Source: Mucilaginibacter flavidus
GTDB lineage: Bacteria > Bacteroidota > Bacteroidia > Sphingobacteriales > Sphingobacteriaceae
Length of the DNA stretch: 64,000 bases
Direction: 5' to 3'
NCBI RefSeq assembly: GCF_024055575.1
Contig: NZ_JAMXOE010000001.1
Coordinates: forward strand, 620,001-684,000
Positions within the stretch are counted from its first letter, which is position 1, and each line of letters begins with the position of its first letter. The position numbers and the translations under genes are program-made. Below are positions 58,805-64,000 of this stretch, piece after piece. The notes beneath the pieces were generated by a model. That model did not search any database. It saw nothing but the letters and a program-made list of their open reading frames with translations, and was not told where the DNA came from.

Positions 58805-59671
58805 TTAATATTGATGAAATGCCTGGGATACAAACTCGAGCACATTTGGCAATGATGCGCGCCAGTAAGTCCAGGTATGAGCACCATCGCGGATGCGGAA
58901 CTCGTGCGGGATTTCCTTTTTACGCATGGCTATGTGCACCAGGCAATTCCCTTCGTATAAAAAATCGTCGTCGCCATCATCAATAAACCAGCGAACAGCT
59001 TTCTTCTGGGCATCGGGCATGTTGTTTACCAGCGCCAGGGTGCTATGCTCGTTATAATACTTCACAATAAGTGAATCGGCAATACCGGGGTTATTTTTGG
59101 TGATGTTAGTACGGGCATCCTCCAACGTTAATGGCCCTACCGATGCACTCAGCGGGCAGGCCGACGAAAACATTTCGGGATGGTGCAATGCGTACATAAA
59201 GGTACCGCCGCCACCCATCGACAGGCCGGAAACCGCCCGGAAACGTTTCTCACTTTTCACCCGGTATTTTTTCTCAACAAAAGGCACCAGTTCCTTAAAA
59301 AAGAAATCTTCATAATTCCAGTCGCCCTTAATGTCGTTAAAGTAGCCACGGCGACCTGTATTGGCATCGGGCATGATAATTATCATAGGTGTGGCAATAC
59401 CATCAGCAATGGCTTTATCAGTTATGTTCAGCACTTCGCCAAATTGAACCCAGCCGGTTTGGTCGTCGCCGCTGCCATGCAACAGGTATAAGATTGGATA
59501 GCTGCGCTCGGAAGTTTCGTAACCAGGCGGCAGGTAAACGGCATATTTGCGATCGCTTTTTAATATTTTGCTGGGCACGGTAAGGTTATCGTAAACTTTG
59601 CCGGTTTGTGCCATTGATAAAAACGGGCAAAACAACAGTAACAGTACGATGGGGTTAAATAATTTTTTCAT
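58805..59671 (-). CDS. Exported esterase, alpha/beta-hydrolase fold (esterase D/feruloyl-like)
   Basis: A 288-aa protein from MKKLFNPIVLLLLFCPFLSMAQ; the longer frame to 59812 adds 47 residues with no family character. Motifs: YLLHGSGDDQTGWV, nucleophile GLSMGGGGTF, a probable Asp in DDGDDDF and His in GAHTWTYWRA. The pattern is that of putative esterases often linked to xylan or feruloyl ester removal, or enterochelin-esterase-like proteins. Confidence 0.86.
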   Translation of the reverse strand: MKKLFNPIVLLLLFCPFLSMAQTGKVYDNLTVPSKILKSDRKYAVYLPPGYETSERSYPILYLLHGSGDDQTGWVQFGEVLNITDKAIADGIATPMIIIMPDANTGRRGYFNDIKGDWNYEDFFFKELVPFVEKKYRVKSEKRFRAVSGLSMGGGGTFMYALHHPEMFSSACPLSASVGPLTLEDARTNITKNNPGIADSLIVKYYNEHSTLALVNNMPDAQKKAVRWFIDDGDDDFLYEGNCLVHIAMRKKEIPHEFRIRDGAHTWTYWRASLPNVLEFVSQAFHQY

Positions 59672-59863
59672 AATTAAGGCCGATTGGTTTGTGTCTTCAA
59701 TATCGGGATATATTATTAAACATGGCAGTTTTAGTGTAAAAATGTTGATATAACGGTTTAACTTAAATCCTTCCGATTTACCCCTTATCTTCTCCCTAAA
59801 ATACCATCGCAACCGTTTGTAACAGATTTAGTTAAATTATTTTATCTTTATAAGCCTTTTGCA

Positions 59864-61531
59864 ATGACTGACGAGAATTCATTATCAACCGAGAACCAGT
59901 TGCTTTACCTTTTTATGGGTGTAGCAGTGTTAGTAAATTTCAGCGGCCTGCTGATACCCATTGCCGGGCCCGATGCTGCCGTTTATGCTGTAGTAGCCAA
60001 AACAATGGTGCTGCACAACAATTTTGTGCAGCTGTTTTACCATGGCGCCGATTGGCTCGACAAACCGCATTTCCCCTTTTGGATAACCGCCCTTTCGTTC
60101 AAACTCTTTGGTTTTACAACCTGGGCTTATAAGTTGCCGGGCATCTTATTTTTAATGATGGGCGCCCGGTACACCTGGCTGTTTACCAAAACCCTTTACA
60201 ATAGGGATATTGCTATTTGGAGTGTACTTGTACTGTTAACCGCCCAGCACATTGTGCTTTCGAATAACGACGTGCATGCCGAGCCCTATTTAACCGGGCT
60301 TATAATTGCTGCAGTTTATCATTTTTATAACGCTTATATCCGCAATAATTACTGGCAACTATTGTGGGCCTGCCTGTTCACCGCCGGGGCGGTTATGACC
60401 AAAGGCATGTTTGCCCTGGTGCCAATTGGCGGGGCAATAGCCGGCCACTTGATCATAACCAGGCAATGGAGGCAGTTATTTAGCTTTAAATGGCTGATAG
60501 CAGGTGTTTTAATAGGGATATTTATATTACCCGAGCTTTGGTGCCTTAACCAGCAATTCGACCTGCACCCCGAGAAGGTTGTATTTGGACACAAAGGCGT
60601 ATCGGGCATAAAATTTTTCTTTTGGGATAGCCAGCTTGGCCGTTTTTTTAACACTGGCCCCATAAAAGGCACCGGCGACCCTACATTTTTTGTACACCCT
60701 ACGCTTTGGGCATTTTTGCCATGGTCGCTTCTGCTTTTTGCGGCTGTGTTCCAGTTTATAAAAAAGGGGGTAAAACAATCCAATACAAAGGAGTGGTTTT
60801 GCGTTAGCGGCGGCCTCTTAACGTTTATTTTATTTTCGGCATCGGGTTTTCAACTGCCGCATTATTTAAATATTGTGTATCCATTTTTTGCCATTATTAC
60901 GGCACAGTATCTTTATTATGTAACTAGTAAAAACACCATCGTTACTATTGAAGTTACCCAAAAAGTAATCATCAGCTTGATGCTGCTAGGGTTAATTGCA
61001 CTGCATTATTTCTTCAGACCTGGTGTATTTAGCCTGTACACGGCAGCCACACTCGGTATGCTGTTGGCCATGCTTATATTTTATAATTTCTTTATCGGCT
61101 TGCCCGGCTACCAAAAAATCACCATACGCACGGTGCTTTGTACTTTTATTGTTAGCCTTTATCTTAACCTTTCGTTCTATCCCTCACTGATGAAATACCA
61201 GGCGGGCAGCGAAGCTGCTAGTTGGATAAACGCCAACAACAAGCATAACCTGCCCGTTGCAGAATTAAAGGACTACAATACTGCCCCCTTTGAATTTTAT
61301 AACAACAAACCCGTTGCCCTAATTACCATCGACAAATCAAACCTGCCCCTAACGCCGTTTTTACTATACGCAAAGGCTGCCGAACTACCAGCATTAAAGG
61401 CCAAAGGCTTAAAAACAATCACACTGGCAACCTTCAAGCGTTACTTGATAACCCGGCTTAATTTTAAGTTTATAAATAAAGAAACACGCGATAAGGAACT
61501 GGAAGAAATGTCGGTAGTTGAGGTGGAGTAA
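59864..61531 (+). CDS. GT39-like (ArnT/PMT family) membrane glycosyltransferase
   Basis: A 555-aa inner-membrane protein with about 11-12 helices. The first periplasmic loop carries IAGPDAAVYAVVAKTM and GADWLDKPHFPFWITALSFKLFG split at its normal turn, as in ArnT-type lipid-linked sugar transferases, with the expected acidic residue. A C-terminal soluble part (about 430-555) follows. It probably moves a sugar from polyprenyl phosphate to lipid A or another envelope acceptor. Confidence 0.87.
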   Translation: MTDENSLSTENQLLYLFMGVAVLVNFSGLLIPIAGPDAAVYAVVAKTMVLHNNFVQLFYHGADWLDKPHFPFWITALSFKLFGFTTWAYKLPGILFLMMGARYTWLFTKTLYNRDIAIWSVLVLLTAQHIVLSNNDVHAEPYLTGLIIAAVYHFYNAYIRNNYWQLLWACLFTAGAVMTKGMFALVPIGGAIAGHLIITRQWRQLFSFKWLIAGVLIGIFILPELWCLNQQFDLHPEKVVFGHKGVSGIKFFFWDSQLGRFFNTGPIKGTGDPTFFVHPTLWAFLPWSLLLFAAVFQFIKKGVKQSNTKEWFCVSGGLLTFILFSASGFQLPHYLNIVYPFFAIITAQYLYYVTSKNTIVTIEVTQKVIISLMLLGLIALHYFFRPGVFSLYTAATLGMLLAMLIFYNFFIGLPGYQKITIRTVLCTFIVSLYLNLSFYPSLMKYQAGSEAASWINANNKHNLPVAELKDYNTAPFEFYNNKPVALITIDKSNLPLTPFLLYAKAAELPALKAKGLKTITLATFKRYLITRLNFKFINKETRDKELEEMSVVEVE

Positions 61532-61537
61532 ATACCC

Positions 61538-61969
61538 TCATGGTTTTTGAGTCTGGCTTTTCTTGTCGAACAGCAAATAATCGAGACTCCATTTGCCTGC
61601 ATCGCCAAGAATAAAACTCACAAAAAACAGCAGCAATAAAAATGGAAGTTGCTCATCGCCCCGGATATTACCTTTCCCCATGATAAATATAACAACAGTC
61701 ATAGTTACTACCAGCGCAATAGAAGCAAACCTTGTGACCAGGCCGAAGACCAATAGTATCCCGCCTAAAAGTTCGGTGGCTTTACCAACATAGGCCATAA
61801 AAACAGGTGCGGGAAAATGAATTTCGGTAAGCCAGTCGGCATTTCCTTTCATTTTATCATGGCTGAATACATCTAACCCATATTTAGCGATAATAATACC
61901 TGTAATAACCCTGGCAATAACCTGCCAGTTTTTTAAAATAGGATCTGACGACAGCAATTTTTTTAGCAT
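61538..61969 (-). CDS. DoxX family membrane protein, second copy
   Basis: A 143-aa protein with four predicted helices: VIARVITGIIIAKYGLDVF, FMAYVGKATELLGGILLVFG, ALVVTMTVVIFIM and LLLFFVSFILGDAGKWSLD. These are DoxX features. It ends 7 bp from the stop of the convergent membrane glycosyltransferase gene. Function unknown, perhaps related to redox stress. Confidence 0.85.
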   Translation of the reverse strand: MLKKLLSSDPILKNWQVIARVITGIIIAKYGLDVFSHDKMKGNADWLTEIHFPAPVFMAYVGKATELLGGILLVFGLVTRFASIALVVTMTVVIFIMGKGNIRGDEQLPFLLLLFFVSFILGDAGKWSLDYLLFDKKSQTQKP

Positions 61970-62081
61970 AAATTGTTTTTAAAAATGAATAACTTAGGCC
62001 TAAGCTAAGTCAACTACCTTTAAAAGGCATACAACCAACTGTAAAAAATTGTAAACCGAATTGTAAATTTTTTTCCTGATT

Positions 62082-62966
62082 ATGAATTTACTAAAGCCGT
62101 TGATTATTGTAGCGCTGCTGTGCCCTTTTGCGGGTAAGGGAATGGATAACCCAATAGATGAGGCCAGGCAAAGGATACTTTTCCGCAGCATAGGGCACGA
62201 GCTTCTTTTATCTGTTAACGACCGTACATCCCGCGTACCCCCTTTGCAAAAAATCGACGACGGAAGTTACCGGCTAGATTTTGAGAAGCCGTTTGCGTTT
62301 ATGCCCGATTCGTTAGTGGTCATAGTGGGGCGAAATTTGAGCAGAATAGCAGCGCCGCCCGAATATATTTTTACGGTGACTGAAGTCGAAAGTCAGGCAA
62401 CAGCTTATGGCTTTACCACAGCGGATATTATAAAAGGAACAGTCCCATGCACCGGCAGGGCATTGCCTAAGCGAAACTATGTCATTAAGATCCTGGTAGT
62501 GCCGGCTATTGCCACGGCAGGCGTGCATGGCTGGAATAGTGTTTTGTTAATTGTAACCGGTTTATTGGTGCTTGCTGTTTTGATATTTATTATTGCATGG
62601 AAAGTCCTGACTAAATCAAAACAAAACAAGGCCGTAGCAACTGTAAAACCAGACGACGCGCTTGATTCGACATCCATCCCGATAGGAAAATATCGTTTTT
62701 ACCCGGACAAGTATTTGCTGCTATGTGATCATGAAAGCACCGAACTTACCGCAAAAGAAGGAAAGCTACTGAGCATATTTACCAGCGATTTAAACCAGGT
62801 AATTGATCGCAACCGGCTGCTTAAGGAAGGATGGGAGGATGATGGTGTAATAACAGGCCGCAGCCTCGACATGTACGTTTCAAAGCTGCGTAAAAGGCTG
62901 GAAAAAGACGTTTCGGTAAGTATTACCAATGTGCATGGCAAGGGCTATTGTTTAAATGCGGACTAA
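62082..62966 (+). CDS. Membrane-anchored winged-helix regulator with inverted topology
   Basis: A 294-aa protein. A signal or anchor (LLKPLIIVALLCPFAGKG) is followed by a predicted periplasmic domain (about 20-148), one membrane helix (about 150-172: SVLLIVTGLLVLAVLIFIIA) and a cytoplasmic OmpR-type winged helix (about 200-290: ELTAKEGKLLSIF, RSLDMYVSKLRKRLEK, ITNVHGKGYCL). This is the reverse of the ToxR/CadC order, in which DNA binding is N-terminal. There is no receiver domain. Likely a one-component sensor of an envelope signal. Confidence 0.83.
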   Translation: MNLLKPLIIVALLCPFAGKGMDNPIDEARQRILFRSIGHELLLSVNDRTSRVPPLQKIDDGSYRLDFEKPFAFMPDSLVVIVGRNLSRIAAPPEYIFTVTEVESQATAYGFTTADIIKGTVPCTGRALPKRNYVIKILVVPAIATAGVHGWNSVLLIVTGLLVLAVLIFIIAWKVLTKSKQNKAVATVKPDDALDSTSIPIGKYRFYPDKYLLLCDHESTELTAKEGKLLSIFTSDLNQVIDRNRLLKEGWEDDGVITGRSLDMYVSKLRKRLEKDVSVSITNVHGKGYCLNAD

Positions 62967-62975
62967 CATAAAGTA

Positions 62976-63201
62976 AGTTCGATATAAGAACACGATGCTG
63001 TGAGTTGCACTCGACACCACAATAGCTGGTCGTCGCCTCACCCTGCCCTCTCCAAAGGAGAGGGTTCCGAAAAGGAATTTCCGAAGAGCGAAGCTCAAGT
63101 CCTCTCCTTTGGAGAGGATTTAGGTGAGGCGAAACGCAATCCGTTAAGTAAAACGAAGTTGATTTATTAGTTCCTATTCTTAACCCGAACTCACGGTAAC
63201 T
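62976..63201. mobile_element. MITE-like 226-bp element, copy B
   Basis: Flanked by the 7-bp direct repeat TAAAGTA (62969-62975 and 63202-63208). Left end AGTTCGATATAAGAAC is identical to copy A; the right end is diverged (TTCTTAACCCGAACT). It lies 9 bp after the stop codon of the winged-helix gene. Confidence 0.7.
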
Positions 63202-63316
63202 TAAAGTACAATCGCATATTGACATGTTTTTTCACGCTGCCGTGTATCGTTTAAATTCCCTTCCGCGTAATGCTTAATAACCAGGTGAAAATAGATTGTT
63301 ACTCCAAATTGGTATT

Positions 63317-64000
63317 ATGATGTTTAAGCACAAAACTCCGCTGTTATTTTTTAGCTTGATTATTGTTATTGCTTCCTGCAAAAAAAACAATGTTAAGCCG
63401 GTTGTTACTGGTAAAAACCTGGTATTATCAGCATTAGAGCAGCAAAAAGTAACGGCGGATAATGTGTTTACCCTAAAGCTGTTTAAAAACCTGAGCAGCA
63501 GCAATACTGCTGGCGCTAACCTGTTTGCATCGCCTTTAAGCGTTAGTTTTGCACTGGGGATGACAAGCAACGGCGCCAACGGACAAACGCACGACGCTAT
63601 TAAAAACACCCTTAACTTTAACGGGCTAACACAGGAGCAGGTAAACAGCTATTACAACAATTTAATAACCAACCTGCCCCAGCTGGACCCTAATACAACG
63701 TTAAAAATTGCCAACTCCATTTGGTACAGGCAGGAGTTTAGCGCACTGCCCGATTTTTTGCAAACCAATACTACATCCTTCCACGCCAAAGTGCAGGGAC
63801 TCGATTTTAATAACCCGGCTTCGGTAACACAAATAAATAACTGGGTAAGCGACCAAACCGCCGGTAAAATCCCCACCATAGTTGAGACCATTCCGGCCGA
63901 TGCGGTGATGTACCTTATCAACGCTATTTATTTTAAAAGCAGCTGGAAAGAAAAATTCGACCCAACTCATACCAACAAACGCACCTTTAATCTTGACGGC
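63317..64000 (+). CDS. Exported serpin-family protease inhibitor, 5' part
   Basis: The first 228 codons of a lipoprotein (lipobox near IVIASCKK) with a serpin body: NVFTLKLFKNLSSSNTAG, LFASPLSVSFALGMTSNGAN, ANSIWYRQEF, INNWVSDQTAGKIPTIVE and MYLINAIYFKSSWKEKFDP. These are helix A-F and strand landmarks of the serpin fold. The reactive-centre loop is outside the window, so inhibitor function cannot be judged. The start could also be the next codon (Met at 63320). The promoter is expected in 63209-63316. Confidence 0.9.
   Translation, partial: MMFKHKTPLLFFSLIIVIASCKKNNVKPVVTGKNLVLSALEQQKVTADNVFTLKLFKNLSSSNTAGANLFASPLSVSFALGMTSNGANGQTHDAIKNTLNFNGLTQEQVNSYYNNLITNLPQLDPNTTLKIANSIWYRQEFSALPDFLQTNTTSFHAKVQGLDFNNPASVTQINNWVSDQTAGKIPTIVETIPADAVMYLINAIYFKSSWKEKFDPTHTNKRTFNLDG

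Overview
The window reads as chromosomal DNA of a member of Bacteroidota, most likely family Sphingobacteriaceae (a Mucilaginibacter- or Pedobacter-like soil organism). The signs are a SusC/SusD pair, many short lipobox lipoproteins, class I aldolase, LytS/LytTR regulation, starts without Shine-Dalgarno sequences, TAnnTTTG-like -7 elements, and many intergenic palindromic repeats of the kind common in this family. The genus is an inference. I see no rRNA, tRNA, CRISPR array, prophage or transposase gene.

Layout. 1-3.4 kb: 5' part of a SMUG2-like DNA glycosylase gene, an orphan PstS phosphate-binding lipoprotein, a small membrane peptide, and a class II Fic protein with an operator-like array upstream. 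3.4-9.6 kb: a rightward sugar cluster (GH3 beta-glucosidase, NagB, class I aldolase, phosphomannomutase-like HAD protein, GH130 phosphorylase), then a convergent SDR protein with an altered active site. 10.5-13.4 kb: a response regulator/thioredoxin-fold/flavin-reductase fusion with a UBP zinc-finger protein, and DoxX. 13.9-30.9 kb: phosphorus scavenging (GDPD, beta-propeller/phosphoesterase, SusD, SusC, PhnZ-type HD oxygenase, XRE-cupin regulator, PhnX-like hydrolase, DUF5690 membrane protein, TIGR03364-type flavoenzyme, phospholipase C). 31-38.3 kb: thioredoxin, an esterase-like protein, a kelch protein, GH3 and GH79. 38.3-44 kb: a tiny membrane peptide, zinc-ribbon and membrane proteins, an OsmC-ferredoxin fusion with a GNAT, a cNMP-domain histidine kinase, another GNAT and a DUF1905 protein. 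44-50.6 kb: an outer-membrane barrel divergent from a LytS/LytTR pair, then a second Fic gene behind a very regular operator array. 50.8-57.3 kb: an RND efflux operon and a small exported protein. 57.8-64 kb: a metallo-beta-lactamase-fold protein, an esterase, a GT39-like membrane transferase, DoxX, a membrane-anchored winged-helix regulator, and the start of an exported serpin.

How the parts fit. The phosphorus block seems to be one regulon. A 40-bp promoter element (35/40 identical) lies in front of both susC and the phnX-like operon, and a related palindrome sits in the phnZ/regulator intergenic region. This ties an outer-membrane SusCD importer to aminophosphonate breakdown. The most unusual non-coding feature is the pair of Fic promoters. 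Each carries inverted repeats whose half-sites are 14 bp apart, placed at steps of about 30 and 40 bp (about 3 and 4 helical turns), but the half-site sequence differs completely between the two genes. Two 26-65 aa membrane peptides share a core and each is followed by its own terminator. A 226-bp MITE-like element is present twice, each time with a candidate 7-bp target duplication next to a stop codon.
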